DNA of 64,000 nt, taken from assembly GCA_024234075.1 (NCBI GenBank), contig JACKOV010000002.1, forward strand, positions 62,001-126,000, read 5' to 3'. Shown piece by piece: positions 1 through 9,305 of the stretch. Position numbers and translations under genes: made by a program. The first letter of the stretch is position 1. The number at the start of each line of letters is the position of its first letter. Source of the DNA: Nevskiaceae bacterium (GTDB lineage: Bacteria; Pseudomonadota; Gammaproteobacteria; Steroidobacterales; Steroidobacteraceae). The notes below the pieces were generated by a model, which saw nothing but the letters and a program-made list of their open reading frames with translations, searched no databases and had not been told where the DNA came from.

Positions 1-150
1 CGGCGCATCGCTGCGCAGGGCATCGAGTGCCGGCTCGGCCGCATCGAAGACCTTGGGCAACATGCCGCCGTTCTTCAGTGCACGCTCGAGTACCCAGCGA
101 ATCGACGCGTCGTCGTCGACCAGCCAGACGCGGAGCGGTCGTGCATTCAT
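1..150 (-). CDS. ntrC: Nitrogen response regulator NtrC (N-terminal part)
   Basis: Only the first 50 codons lie in the window. They read as the start of a response-regulator receiver domain: a beta strand (RVWLVDDD) ending in the acidic pocket that binds Mg2+, then SIRWVLERAL as helix 1. The phosphoacceptor Asp, AAA+ and HTH domains are outside the window. The identity rests mainly on context: its ATG overlaps the ntrB stop (ATGA), and glnA with a sigma-54 promoter and NtrC-type sites lies close by. NtrC would activate glnA transcription when nitrogen is scarce. Confidence 0.85.
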   Translation of the reverse strand, partial: MNARPLRVWLVDDDASIRWVLERALKNGGMLPKVFDAAEPALDALRSDAP

Positions 151-1247
151 GACTCGGACTCCCGGGTTTCGAGCGGCAGGAGGATCGCGAACACCGTGTG
201 CCCGGGCTCGCTCTGGAACTCGATCGCGCCGCCGTTGCGGGTGACGATCTCCTGGGCGATGGCCAGCCCGAGGCCCGTGCCGTCCGAACGGCCGGTCACC
301 AGCGGATAGAACAGGCTGTCGCGAATCGCCTCCGGAACGCCCGGACCGTCGTCCTCGACCTCGATCCTCACGGCCAGCCGGTGACGGTCGAGGCCGATCG
401 AGGTATTGCCGACGATGCGGGTGCGCAGCACGATCCGGCCGCGCTCGCCGACCGCCTGCAGGGCGTTGCGCGCCAGATTCAGCAGCGCCTGCACCAGCTG
501 GTTCCGGTCGAAGTCGCCTTCGGGCACGCTCGGATCGTAATCGCGCTCCACCTGCACCGTCGCACGGGCCTCGCCGCGCAGCAGGTGGAAGACGTGTTCG
601 CAGAGCTCGTGGACGTTGAGCTGCTGTTTCTGGGGCAGCAGCTTCGGCCCGGCCATCGAATCGACCAGTGCCGTGAGACGATCGGCCTCGCCGATGATCA
701 CCTGGGTGTATTCGCGCAAACCCGGCGTCGCCAGCTCGCGCTCGAGCAACTGCGCCGCGCCGCGCAAACCGCCGAGCGGGTTGCGGATCTCGTGGGCAAG
801 CTGCCGGGTCATCATCCGGCTGCCGTCGAGCCGGGCTCGCAGCTCGCTCTCGCGCGTCAGGCGTGTGCGCTGGGTCTCGTCGGACAGCTCGAGCAGCAGC
901 TGCGGGCCGGTCATGCCGTCCAGCGGCGTCATGGTGATGTCGAGCACGCGGGTCTCGCGCGGCATGGCGGTCGGCCGCACGGTGACTTCGCGCTCGGAAT
1001 AGATGTCGCCGGTATCGCGGGCACGCACCAGCGTGGCGAGCATGCCGTTGAACTCCGCGAACAGATCGGCAAACGGCCGGCCGCGCGCCTGATTGAAGCT
1101 CATCGCCAGCAGGTTCTGCGCGGCGACGTTGGCGTAGACGACGCAGAGCTGGGTATCGAGCACGACGATGCCGGTCGCCAGCGCATCGAGCAGGTCGGCC
1201 GGGTCGTAGCTCGCCAGCGGCGAGGGAGCATGGCGCTCAGGGGCCAT
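147..1247 (-). CDS. ntrB: Nitrogen regulation sensor kinase NtrB
   Basis: Cytosolic histidine kinase/phosphatase that sets NtrC phosphorylation in response to PII. An N-terminal PAS domain (about residues 20-110, ATGIVVLDTQLCVVYANVAA) has no preceding membrane segment. The H-box RQLAHEIRNPLGGLRG carries the phosphorylated His, followed by the N-box (ALLNLARNALQAVG), a G1 box (DDGPGVPE) and a G2 box (GTGLGLAIAQEI). The ATG at 1247 is preferred over one eight codons upstream because a GGAG lies at suitable distance from it. About 366 residues, normal for the family. It overlaps ntrC by 4 nt. Confidence 0.93.
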   Translation of the reverse strand: MAPERHAPSPLASYDPADLLDALATGIVVLDTQLCVVYANVAAQNLLAMSFNQARGRPFADLFAEFNGMLATLVRARDTGDIYSEREVTVRPTAMPRETRVLDITMTPLDGMTGPQLLLELSDETQRTRLTRESELRARLDGSRMMTRQLAHEIRNPLGGLRGAAQLLERELATPGLREYTQVIIGEADRLTALVDSMAGPKLLPQKQQLNVHELCEHVFHLLRGEARATVQVERDYDPSVPEGDFDRNQLVQALLNLARNALQAVGERGRIVLRTRIVGNTSIGLDRHRLAVRIEVEDDGPGVPEAIRDSLFYPLVTGRSDGTGLGLAIAQEIVTRNGGAIEFQSEPGHTVFAILLPLETRESES

Positions 1248-1331
1248 GCGGGAGACTCCGCCGGGCAGCAATGCGCGCCGCTGCGCCGGGCAGCGCCATG
1301 CGGCGGCTCAGTTCGCCGGCCGGGGATTCGG

Positions 1332-1982
1332 CTACTGGCGACGATTCATCTGCTGACGGACCGGGCTGAGCAGGGAAGCCTGGCGCACATGGAAAGTCAC
1401 CGGTGCCGTCACGCAGGGCGCGACACCCGGCGCACCGCTGATCGACACCCGCGCGGTATAGGTGCCGCGCGGCACGGGGGTAATGGTGAAAGGCTGGCCG
1501 GCCGACGTGCTGCGCGTTTCGTTCAGCGTGCCGGAGAGCTGCAGCTCGGCCGTGCCGCCCTGCGGGCCGCGATAGCTGATCTCCAGCGACTCGATGTTCG
1601 GGAAGACCTGCTCGGGTATCGGCGCGGTGATCTCGCAGGCCGGACCGGCCGGCGGCGTCGCGCGGGTCTCGGCGGCGGCAGGCGTTGCCGGCGCCTGCAC
1701 CACCGGACGCGGCGGCGCCGAATAGGTCTGCGGAGCCTCCACTGCGACGGCTTCGGCGCCCGGCTGGGGCCGATCGGAGTAGTGCACGGTATTGTTCCGA
1801 TCGACCCAGCGATACATCTTGCCGCCGGGGGCCGTCGGGCCGGTCGGTGCCGCGGGCGCCGCCGATGCCTCGGCGGCCGGATCGGGCGGCGGCGCCTGTT
1901 GCGCGCGCGTCGCGCCAGCCATGGTCGCCACCGCGACCATCGCCGCGATCGGGACAATCAAGTGAAGCACTCTTGCCGACAT
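1332..1982 (-). CDS. DUF4124-domain exported protein
   Basis: 216 residues. A signal peptide (hydrophobic residues 7-25, ending ATRA) is followed by an Ala/Pro-rich linker and a DUF4124 core with the typical MYRWVDRNNTVHYSDRP segment, which in this family sits directly after export. The rest is a beta-rich region with no catalytic motif that I recognise. It lies between glnA and ntrB on the same strand, a common position for such proteins in gammaproteobacteria, but its role is unknown. Probably periplasmic. Confidence 0.75.
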   Translation of the reverse strand: MSARVLHLIVPIAAMVAVATMAGATRAQQAPPPDPAAEASAAPAAPTGPTAPGGKMYRWVDRNNTVHYSDRPQPGAEAVAVEAPQTYSAPPRPVVQAPATPAAAETRATPPAGPACEITAPIPEQVFPNIESLEISYRGPQGGTAELQLSGTLNETRSTSAGQPFTITPVPRGTYTARVSISGAPGVAPCVTAPVTFHVRQASLLSPVRQQMNRRQ

Positions 1983-2025
1983 CGTGTCCCAGCATACCCC
2001 CGAGCTCCCGGTGCAGAAAGAGGAC

Positions 2026-2049
2026 CCGGTAGCGGTTTCCCGCTACCGG
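2026..2049 (-). terminator. Hairpin downstream of glnA
   Basis: Perfect 10-bp stem (CCGGTAGCGG / CCGCTACCGG) with a 4-nt TTTC loop, 55 nt beyond the glnA stop. On the minus strand it is followed by a pyrimidine-rich stretch (GTCCTCTTTCT) and not by a clean T-run. It is a likely transcription terminator, or 3'-end-stabilising hairpin, separating glnA from the DUF4124-ntrBC genes. Confidence 0.6.
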
Positions 2050-2103
2050 AAGCCTCTCGATCGCCTGTCGCAGGCGGGACACGGCTGCGACGCTGCGACG
2101 CCT

Positions 2104-3513
2104 TCAGCAGCTGTAGTACATGTCAAACTCGACCGGGTGCGCGCTCATCCGGAACCGCGTGACTTCCTGCATCTTGAGATTGATGTAGGCATCGATCACG
2201 TCGTTGGTGAACACCCCGCCGCGGGTCAGGAACTCGCGGTCCTTGTCGAGGTGCTCGAGCGCCATGTCGAGCGAGTGACATACCGTCGGGATGTGCTTCG
2301 CCTCCTCGGGCTCGAGGTCGTACAGATCCTTGTCGGCCGGATCGCCGGGGTGGATCTTGTTCTGGATGCCGTCGAGGCCGGCCATCATCATGGCCGTGAA
2401 CGCGAAGTACGGGTTCGCGATCGAATCCGGGAAGCGCACCTCGATGCGCCGTGCCTTCGGATTGGCGACGAACGGGATGCGGATCGACGCGGAGCGGTTG
2501 CGGGCCGAGTAGGCCAGCATCACCGGCGCCTCGAAACCCGGCACCAGGCGCTTGTAGCTGTTGGTACCTGGGTTGGTGAAGGCGTTCAGCGCCTTGGCGT
2601 GCTTGATGATGCCGCCGATGTAGTACAGCGCCAGCTCGGAGAGGCCGCCGTACTTGTCGCCGGCGAACAGCGCCTTGCCGTCCTTCTGCAGCGACTGGTG
2701 GACGTGCATGCCCGAACCGTTGTCGCCCACCAGCGGCTTCGGCATGAAGGTCGCCGTCTTGCCATAGCCGTGCGCGACGTTGTGCACCGCATATTTCAGG
2801 ATCTGCACTTCGTCGGCCTTCTTGACCAGGCCGCCGGCGCCGACGCCGATCTCGCACTGGCCGCCGGTGGCGACTTCGTGGTGATGCACCTCGACCACCA
2901 GGCCGAGTTCCTCGCAGGCCGAGCACATCGCGTTGCGGATGTCCTGGAAGGCATCGACCGGCGGCACGGGGAAATAGCCACCCTTGATGCCAGGGCGATG
3001 ACCCTTGTTGCCCTCCGGATATTCGGTGTTGCTGTTCCAGGAGCCCTGCACCGAGTCGATCTCGTACGAGCTGCCGCGCATCTCGTTCTTCCAGCGGATG
3101 CTGTCGAAGATGAAGAACTCGTTCTCGGGGCCGAAGGTCGCGCCGTCGGCGATGCCGGTGCTCTTCAGGTAGGCCTCGGCACGCTTGGCGATCGAACGCG
3201 GGTCGCGCTCGTAGCCCTGCATGGTCGCCGGCTCGACCACGTCGCAACGGATGTTGATCGTCGGATCGTCGAAGAACGGATCGAGAACGGCCGTGCCTGC
3301 TTCCGGCATCAGGATCATGTCGGACTCGTTGATGCCCTTCCAGCCGGCGATCGACGAGCCGTCGAACATCTTGCCGTCACGGAACAGACCTTCGTCGACC
3401 ACCTTGGCCGGGATGGTCACGTGCTGCTCCTTGCCGCGCGTGTCGGTGAAGCGAAGGTCGGCCCACTTCACTTCCTGGTCCTTGATCAGCTTGATGACGT
3501 CGGTCGGGGTCAT
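2104..3513 (-). CDS. glnA: Glutamine synthetase, type I
   Basis: ATP-dependent synthesis of glutamine from glutamate and ammonia; cytosolic dodecamer. 469 residues from the ATG at 3513, the same length as enteric GlnA. This start has a GGAG ribosome site and begins MTPTDVIKLIKDQEVKWADL, as expected. Visible family features include DGSSIAGW, the NEFFIFD metal/nucleotide region, and the adenylylation-site loop NLYDLEPEE represented here as KDLYDLEPEEAKHIP, whose Tyr suggests GlnE control. Transcription is probably under the sigma-54/NtrC elements just upstream. Confidence 0.98.
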   Translation of the reverse strand: MTPTDVIKLIKDQEVKWADLRFTDTRGKEQHVTIPAKVVDEGLFRDGKMFDGSSIAGWKGINESDMILMPEAGTAVLDPFFDDPTINIRCDVVEPATMQGYERDPRSIAKRAEAYLKSTGIADGATFGPENEFFIFDSIRWKNEMRGSSYEIDSVQGSWNSNTEYPEGNKGHRPGIKGGYFPVPPVDAFQDIRNAMCSACEELGLVVEVHHHEVATGGQCEIGVGAGGLVKKADEVQILKYAVHNVAHGYGKTATFMPKPLVGDNGSGMHVHQSLQKDGKALFAGDKYGGLSELALYYIGGIIKHAKALNAFTNPGTNSYKRLVPGFEAPVMLAYSARNRSASIRIPFVANPKARRIEVRFPDSIANPYFAFTAMMMAGLDGIQNKIHPGDPADKDLYDLEPEEAKHIPTVCHSLDMALEHLDKDREFLTRGGVFTNDVIDAYINLKMQEVTRFRMSAHPVEFDMYYSC

Positions 3514-3597
3514 GTTGGCTCCGTTTGGAAGGCGAGGTCCTGCACGCCTGGCGCGGTCGCCCGCCCGCGCCAGAGTGATGCTGTTGGCCGGGAGAGT

Positions 3598-3611
3598 GCA
3601 GGAACCGTGCC
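3598..3611 (-). promoter_or_regulatory. Sigma-54 promoter of glnA (-24/-12)
   Basis: On the minus strand the sequence CGGCACGGTTCCTGCA has GG and GC separated by exactly 10 nt, matching TGGCACG-N4-TTGCA at nearly all positions. The predicted start site is near 3587, giving a leader of about 75 nt. The invariant -24 GG is at 3611-3610 and the -12 GC at 3599-3598. Confidence 0.8.
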
Positions 3612-3613
3612 GC

Positions 3614-3630
3614 TGCACCTTTTTGCTGCA
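3614..3630 (-). promoter_or_regulatory. NtrC-type binding site, promoter-proximal
   Basis: On the minus strand TGCAGCAAAAAGGTGCA, a 17-mer fitting the NtrC dyad TGCACC-N5-GGTGCA with one mismatch. It almost touches the -24 element. By analogy with enteric glnA it could be a governor-type or low-placement site; that role is inference. Confidence 0.65.
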
Positions 3631-3676
3631 GAATCCATGACTTGCAACAATCGCCCAGCATCGCCGGCCGAGTTAT

Positions 3677-3693
3677 TGCACCACTATAGGGCA
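3677..3693 (-). promoter_or_regulatory. NtrC-type binding site, upstream enhancer
   Basis: On the minus strand TGCCCTATAGTGGTGCA, which keeps the dyad TGC...GGTGCA at the correct 17-nt length. It is centred about 98 nt upstream of the predicted glnA start, the usual distance for an NtrC enhancer. Confidence 0.65.
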
Positions 3694-3743
3694 AAAAGAC
3701 GCCCTTCGCACTGATCAGGTGCGGCCGGCGCTCGATCCAGCCC

Positions 3744-4382
3744 TCAGGGCTGGGCGCTGTCCGCGGCCGCGTCGGCGGCCGCAGGCGGCACCGGGAACTT
3801 GGCAAACAGGCCGGCAATGCTCGCATCGACCGTCGCCTGCACGTTGTCGAGCGTTGCCTGCGTGGCCCGGCCGACGGCAACCCCTTCCCAGATCAGCTGC
3901 TTGCGGGCGACATCGACGATGTCGACATTCAGCGTGCCCTCCTTGTACTGCTCGACCTGGGTCTCGTACGCATACAGCGGCCAGGTGCCGTAGAGACCGC
4001 TGCGATAGCGGTAGTAGCCGCGACCACCGAACATGCCGGCGGTCGGCGTGGGCATCTCGCTGACCCGCAGCCGCTCGTCGAGCTTGGCACCGAAATTCAC
4101 CAGCAGCTGCGGCGCGGTCTCGTCGTAGCGGAACCCGCGGGCCTCGAGCTCCCGCCGCGTCGCCGCCTTGAGGTAGGTCGAGATCACGGACTGGTAGCCC
4201 TCCTTGTCCGTGCCGAGCGGCGAAAAGAAACCGAAGGTCTGGTACTGGCGCAGATCGGCCGTCCGGTCGTACTCGGCGCGGATCGTCGGGCCGGGCGAGG
4301 CGCAGCCGGCCAGGGTCAGGGCGACGCCCGCCAGGGCGGCGGCAAACAGGCCACGGAAGACAAGCGAGGCTCGAAGAGACAT
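3744..4382 (-). CDS. DUF4136-domain lipoprotein
   Basis: 212 residues from the ATG at 4382. A lipoprotein signal ends in the lipobox LTLAGC. The mature part starts GPTIRAEYDRTADLRQYQTFGF, the hallmark opening of DUF4136 proteins. Function is unknown; it is probably an outer-membrane-anchored periplasmic protein. A small dyad (CCAGCCC-TCA-GGGCTGG, 3737-3753) spans its stop codon and may act as a weak terminator before the glnA control region. Upstream 4383-4644 contains no gene that I can support. Confidence 0.8.
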   Translation of the reverse strand: MSLRASLVFRGLFAAALAGVALTLAGCASPGPTIRAEYDRTADLRQYQTFGFFSPLGTDKEGYQSVISTYLKAATRRELEARGFRYDETAPQLLVNFGAKLDERLRVSEMPTPTAGMFGGRGYYRYRSGLYGTWPLYAYETQVEQYKEGTLNVDIVDVARKQLIWEGVAVGRATQATLDNVQATVDASIAGLFAKFPVPPAAADAAADSAQP

Positions 4383-4644
4383 GACGGTACTCCTGCAACG
4401 GGGCCGGCATGCGCCGGTAGCGGGTGGGCCAGATCGATACGGCGGCCTGGGCATTGGACTCTGGGCAGGGCCAGATGGTTGCAGCCGCGCAGCTACGGTA
4501 CGGACCGGTCGATATCTCGCCCACTCTGAAGAATCGTTCGATTAATGGAACAGTCTCAAAGTCCAAAGCTCGTAAAAGCCGCTCGGGCGAATCAATCTGC
4601 AGTGCCACCGACACTTCTTACCCAGGGTCGCCAGTACCCATCCC

Positions 4645-6060
4645 TCATTCGGCGCGGGCGAAATCCCCGGCGAGCGCCTTGTAGAGCGCCGCGAGCGCCG
4701 TGGCCCGGGCGACCGAACCGCGCACGAAGCGATCCTCGAAATCGAGCACGCTGCGCTCGGCATCGAGCACGGCCAGGTAGTCGCTGGCCCCGGCATCGTA
4801 GCGGGCCCGGGAGATCTCCACGGCAGTCCGGGCGGCCTCGAGGCCCGACTCGTTGGCGGCCAGCGATTCGGTCGCGGCGCGATAACCGGCCAGCGCGTTC
4901 TCGGTCTCTTCGAGCGCCCGCAGCAAGGTCTCGTCGTAAGCGGCGAGCGCTTCGCGCTGCTGGGCGCGCGCCTGCAGCACACGCTGGCGTACCCGGCCGA
5001 CGTCGAGGAACGCCCAGCTCAGCGACGGCCCGTAGCTGTGCCTCTCGGTCTGCGACTTGAACAGCTCGCTGCGCAGTTGCGAGGTGTAGCCGAAGCTGCC
5101 GTTCAAGGTCAGCCGCGGGAAGTAGTCCGCCTGCTGCACGCCGATGCGCGCCGTCGCCGCCGCAAGACGGCGGTCGGCGGCCCGCACATCCGGCCGGCGT
5201 CGCAGCCACTGCTCCGGCGTTCCGACGGCTACCAATGACGGCGGCTTGGGCAGGGTCTTCGAAGCCGCGAGCCAGCGGCCGCGCAGCTCGGCGACCGGCA
5301 GCACCGTCAGCAGCGCCAGCCGCTGCTCCTGGCGGGCCAGCTCGGCCTCGGTTTCCGGCAACTGTGCCGCGACCGTCGCCACCAGCGTGCGCTGGCGGGC
5401 GGTGTCGAGCTCGGTGCCGCGACCAGCCTGGAGGCGCCGCTCCAGAATGTCCAGATCCTCACGCAGGTTGTCGAGATTGCGACGCTGGATCGCGAGTCGC
5501 TCCTCGGCGCCGCGCAACGCGAACCAGGTCTGTGCCACCTCGGCCGTGACCGCCAGCCGCGCCAGCGCAGCCTCGGCGATGCTCGCATCGAGATCGCCGC
5601 GGGCCGCTTCGGTGGCGCGACGCGACCGGCCGAACAGATCGATCTCCCAGGACGCGTCGAGCCCGGCGCGATACACCGTCGTCTCGCCCTGGCCCGGCGG
5701 CATGAACGGATCGCTGCGGCTGGCTTCGCTGCGCTCGCGCTGGCCGGCGGCCGTGACGGAAGGCAGCAAGCCCCAAAACGTCAGGCCGCGCAGGGCACGG
5801 GCCTGCTCCAGCCGTGCCCGCGCCTGGGCGATGCCGCGATTCTCCTGCTGCGCGCGGGCGATCAAGGCATCGAGTTCCGGCTCGCCGAAACTCTTCCAGA
5901 CCTCGGCCGCTACCGGCGCCGAGGAATCGACCGTCTCCCCCCGCGCCTGCACGAAGCCGTCGGGCAACGGCGCCGGCGCTTGCGGCGGGCGATAGTCGGG
6001 ACCGAGCGCGCAGCCCGCGAGCAGCAGCGCCGACATCAGGGCAGCCGTACGCTCAACCAT
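4645..6060 (-). CDS. RND efflux outer-membrane lipoprotein (NodT/OprM family)
   Basis: 471 residues. Lipobox LLAGC near residue 16, then GPDYRPPQAPAP, the standard N-terminus of the NodT/OprM channel family. Two homologous coiled-coil repeats follow (ARLEQARALRG and later ARYDAGASDYLAVLDAERSVL). It forms the trimeric outer-membrane exit duct for the adjacent pump. It is the last gene of the three-gene operon, and its ATG overlaps the end of the pump gene by 8 nt. Confidence 0.93.
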   Translation of the reverse strand: MVERTAALMSALLLAGCALGPDYRPPQAPAPLPDGFVQARGETVDSSAPVAAEVWKSFGEPELDALIARAQQENRGIAQARARLEQARALRGLTFWGLLPSVTAAGQRERSEASRSDPFMPPGQGETTVYRAGLDASWEIDLFGRSRRATEAARGDLDASIAEAALARLAVTAEVAQTWFALRGAEERLAIQRRNLDNLREDLDILERRLQAGRGTELDTARQRTLVATVAAQLPETEAELARQEQRLALLTVLPVAELRGRWLAASKTLPKPPSLVAVGTPEQWLRRRPDVRAADRRLAAATARIGVQQADYFPRLTLNGSFGYTSQLRSELFKSQTERHSYGPSLSWAFLDVGRVRQRVLQARAQQREALAAYDETLLRALEETENALAGYRAATESLAANESGLEAARTAVEISRARYDAGASDYLAVLDAERSVLDFEDRFVRGSVARATALAALYKALAGDFARAE

Positions 6061-9000
6061 GGGACGACTCCGACGCCAGGCGGGCCGCGCGTCGCTGCTT
6101 GCGGGTCGCCAGCCGGCGCATCAGCACGTAGAACACCGGCGTCAGGAACAGGCCGAAGAACGTGACCCCGAGCATGCCGAGGAACACCGTCACGCCCATC
6201 ACGTAGCGGACTTCGGCACCGGCGCCACTGGCGAACACCAGCGGCAGCACGCCCATGATGAACGCGAAGCTGGTCATCAGGATCGGTCGCAAGCGCAACC
6301 GGCAGGCTTCGAGCGCCGCCTCGATGATGTCGCGGCCTTCGTGCTCGAGCTCGCGCGCGAACTCCACGATCAGGATCGCGTTCTTGCAGGCGAGACCCAT
6401 CAGCACGACCAGGCCGATCTGCGTGAAGATGTTGTTGTCGAGGAAGGTCGGTGGCGTGTCGGCACCGAACACCGCCAGCCACAACCCGTGCACCAGGTTG
6501 ATCAACCAGGTGCCGCCGATCGCGGACAACAGGCACAACGGTACGATCAGGATCACGGCCAGCGGCAACGCCCAGCTCTCGTACAAGGCCGCCAGTACCA
6601 GGAACACAAACAGCACGCACAGCGGATAGACGAACAGGGCGGCATTGCCCTGGTTGACCTGCTGGTAGGACAGCCCCGACCACTGGAACGACATGCCGCT
6701 CGGCAGGGTCTCGGTCGCCAGCCGCGCCGCGGTCTGGATCGCCTCGGCCGAAGACATCATCGCCGGGTTCGCACCGCCGGACACGTCCGCCGCCGGGTAA
6801 CCGTTGAAGCGCACCACCGGATCGGGACCAAAAGACTGCTTGACCGTCACCAGCCCACCGAGCGGTACCATCTCACCGGTGGCATTGCGGACCTTCAGGC
6901 GCTGGATATCGGCGACCTCATCACGGAACTGGGCATCGGCTTGCGCGTACACCATGTAGGTGCGGCCCAGCAGGTTGAAATCGTTGACGTAGGTCGAACC
7001 CAGATATACCTGCAACGTCTCGAACAAGTCGCTGAGCAGTACGCCCTGCTGCTTGGCCTTGGTGCGATCGACGATCACCTCGAGCTGCGGCACGTTCGGC
7101 TGATAGGAACTCAGGATCGAGAACGGATCGAAGCCCGGCGTCTCGCGCAGGCGGCCGGTGAGCCCCTGTACCGCCGAGTTCAACTCGGCGAAACCGAGAT
7201 TGCCGCGGTCCTGGACATACATTTCGAAACCCGCGGCGTTGCCGATCGTGATCACCGGCGGTGGCATCAGTACGAAGGCCAGCCCTTCCTTGATGACGCT
7301 GTAAGCCATGTTCAGGCGCTGCACTATCTCCACAGCCGTCAACTCACGCTCATTCGGCGGCGCCAGTCCGATGAACACCGTCGCGGAATTCGGCGTGTTG
7401 GCGAACTGCAAGGCGTTGAAACCTGGCAATGCGACGATGCTGCTCACCCCCGGGATCTGCTGCGCGATCTCCGTCATCTGCTGGGTAACCACCTCGGTAC
7501 GATCCAGCGAAGCGCCTTCAGGCAGCAACGTGCCGGCGAACAGATACTGTTTGTCCTGGGTGGGAATGAACCCCGCCGGCACGGCGCGGAATGCAAACAC
7601 AGCCAGCACCAGCGCCACGGCGTAGCCGGTGATCGCATAGCGCCGATGCCCGACCAGCGTGGCGACACGCGCGGCATAGGTATCGCCGGCGCGGTGGAAG
7701 ACGCGGTTGAACGGCCGGAACAGCCAGCCGAAGGCGCGATCGATCCACTGCGACAGCCGATCCTTGGGCGCATCGTGACCGCGCAGCAGAACGGCCGCCA
7801 GGGCCGGCGACAGCGTCAGCGAGTTGATCATCGAGATGATCGTCGAGATCGCGATGGTCGCGGCGAACTGCCGGTAGAACTGCCCGGTGACGCCGCCGAG
7901 GAAGGCGATCGGCACGAACACCGCGGTCAGCACCAGGCCGATCGCGATGATCGGCCCCGAGACCTCGCTCATCGCCCGATGCGCCGCTTCGCGCGGCGAA
8001 AAGCCGGCCTCGATGTTGCGCTCGACGTTCTCGACCACGACGATCGCGTCGTCGACCACGATGCCGATGGCCAGCACCAGCCCGAACAGCGTCAGGGTAT
8101 TGATCGAAAACCCGAGCAGCAGCAGGACCGCAAAGGTGCCGACGATCGACACCGGCACCGCCAGCAGCGGAATGATCGATGCGCGCCAGGTCTGCAGGAA
8201 CAGCACGACCACGAACACGACCAGCAGGACCGCCTCGAGCAGGGTCGTGACCACCGACTCGATCGAATGGCGCACGAACACCGTCGGGTCGTAGTCGACC
8301 GACCAGGTGACCCCCGGCGGGAAGTCGGCGGCAAGACGCTCCATGGTCTTGCGCACATCCGCGGACATCTGCAGCGAGTTCGCACCCGGCGCCTCGAATA
8401 CCGGGATCGCCACCGCGCGCTGGCCGTCGCTGAGCGAGCGCAGCGAATACTCGGAGGCGCCGAGCTCAACGCGGGCGATATCGCCGATCCGGGTCAGCTC
8501 GCCGCGCGGGCCGGTCTTGACTACGACGGCGGCGAACTCTTCGACGGTCTGCAGTCGTCCCTGCGCATTGATCGCGATCTGCAGGTCGGACTTGCCCGGC
8601 TGCGGCGGCGCACCGATCGAGCCGGCTGACACCTGCACGTTCTGTTCACGCAGGCTGCGCACCACGTCGCCGGCCGAGATGCCGCGCGCCGCGGCCTTCT
8701 CGGGATCGAGCCAGATGCGCATCGCATAGTCGCCGCCGCCGAACAGGAACACCTGGCCGACGCCCTCAACGCGGTTCAGCTCGTCGCGGATGTTCAGCAG
8801 GATGTAGTTGCGCAGATACAGCTGATCGTAGCGCCCGTCGGTCGATTTCAGGAACACGACCATGGTCAGATTCGGCGACGACTTGGTGGTCGAGACGCCG
8901 AGCTGGCGCACCGCCTCCGGCAAACGCGGCAGGGCCTGCGACACACGGTTCTGTACCTGCACCTGTGCCTTGTCGACGTCGGTACCGGTTTCGAACACGA

Positions 9001-9286
9001 TATCGAGCGCCAGCACACCGTCGGACGCCGCGACCGACTTCATGTAGATCATGTCGTCGACGCCGTTGATCGCCTCCTCGAGCGGCGCGGCGACGGTCTG
9101 CGACAGGGTGGTCGGATTGGCACCCGGATAGACGGCGCGCACCTGCACCGTCGGCGGTGCGACATCCGGATACTCGCTCAGCGGCAGCACCGGGATCGCG
9201 AGCAGGCCCGCGACGAAAATCACGATCGAGAGTACGGCCGCGAAAATCGGCCGGTCGATGAAGAATCGGGAAGCGTCGAGTTTCAC
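6053..9286 (-). CDS. RND multidrug efflux transporter, HAE1 family
   Basis: Inner-membrane proton/drug antiporter of the AcrB/MexF type, 1077 residues from a GTG at 9286. That start has a GGAG Shine-Dalgarno and gives the classical N-terminus KLDASRFFIDRPIFAAVLSI. An ATG 18 codons upstream would overlap the preceding gene and lacks such a site. Twelve membrane segments are expected. The proton-relay region reads FGLVLAIGIVVDDAIVVVENVER (two adjacent Asp in TM4) and the C-terminal half has GLACKNAILIVEFA. Substrates cannot be predicted from sequence alone; similarity looks closest to the MexF/OqxB branch. Confidence 0.94.
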   Translation of the reverse strand: MKLDASRFFIDRPIFAAVLSIVIFVAGLLAIPVLPLSEYPDVAPPTVQVRAVYPGANPTTLSQTVAAPLEEAINGVDDMIYMKSVAASDGVLALDIVFETGTDVDKAQVQVQNRVSQALPRLPEAVRQLGVSTTKSSPNLTMVVFLKSTDGRYDQLYLRNYILLNIRDELNRVEGVGQVFLFGGGDYAMRIWLDPEKAAARGISAGDVVRSLREQNVQVSAGSIGAPPQPGKSDLQIAINAQGRLQTVEEFAAVVVKTGPRGELTRIGDIARVELGASEYSLRSLSDGQRAVAIPVFEAPGANSLQMSADVRKTMERLAADFPPGVTWSVDYDPTVFVRHSIESVVTTLLEAVLLVVFVVVLFLQTWRASIIPLLAVPVSIVGTFAVLLLLGFSINTLTLFGLVLAIGIVVDDAIVVVENVERNIEAGFSPREAAHRAMSEVSGPIIAIGLVLTAVFVPIAFLGGVTGQFYRQFAATIAISTIISMINSLTLSPALAAVLLRGHDAPKDRLSQWIDRAFGWLFRPFNRVFHRAGDTYAARVATLVGHRRYAITGYAVALVLAVFAFRAVPAGFIPTQDKQYLFAGTLLPEGASLDRTEVVTQQMTEIAQQIPGVSSIVALPGFNALQFANTPNSATVFIGLAPPNERELTAVEIVQRLNMAYSVIKEGLAFVLMPPPVITIGNAAGFEMYVQDRGNLGFAELNSAVQGLTGRLRETPGFDPFSILSSYQPNVPQLEVIVDRTKAKQQGVLLSDLFETLQVYLGSTYVNDFNLLGRTYMVYAQADAQFRDEVADIQRLKVRNATGEMVPLGGLVTVKQSFGPDPVVRFNGYPAADVSGGANPAMMSSAEAIQTAARLATETLPSGMSFQWSGLSYQQVNQGNAALFVYPLCVLFVFLVLAALYESWALPLAVILIVPLCLLSAIGGTWLINLVHGLWLAVFGADTPPTFLDNNIFTQIGLVVLMGLACKNAILIVEFARELEHEGRDIIEAALEACRLRLRPILMTSFAFIMGVLPLVFASGAGAEVRYVMGVTVFLGMLGVTFFGLFLTPVFYVLMRRLATRKQRRAARLASESSHG

Positions 9287-9305
9287 GCCAGACTCCGCGG
9301 GCGCG

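Noticed and set aside
198..2162. Long plus-strand open frame opposite ntrB and the DUF4124 gene
   Set aside because: It is the antisense reading of well-supported genes; its translation is rich in Arg, Gly and His with no domain, as expected from GC-rich codon bias.
1984..3714. 576-codon plus-strand frame opposite glnA
   Set aside because: Antisense shadow of glnA, which is complete and family-typical.
4532..4543. Short palindrome AATCGTTCGATT upstream of the DUF4136 gene
   Set aside because: A 5-bp arm dyad about 150 bp from the start is too weak to call an operator.
6059..8629. 856-codon plus-strand frame opposite the RND pump
   Set aside because: Antisense shadow; composition dominated by Arg, His, Gln and Asp with no recognisable motif.
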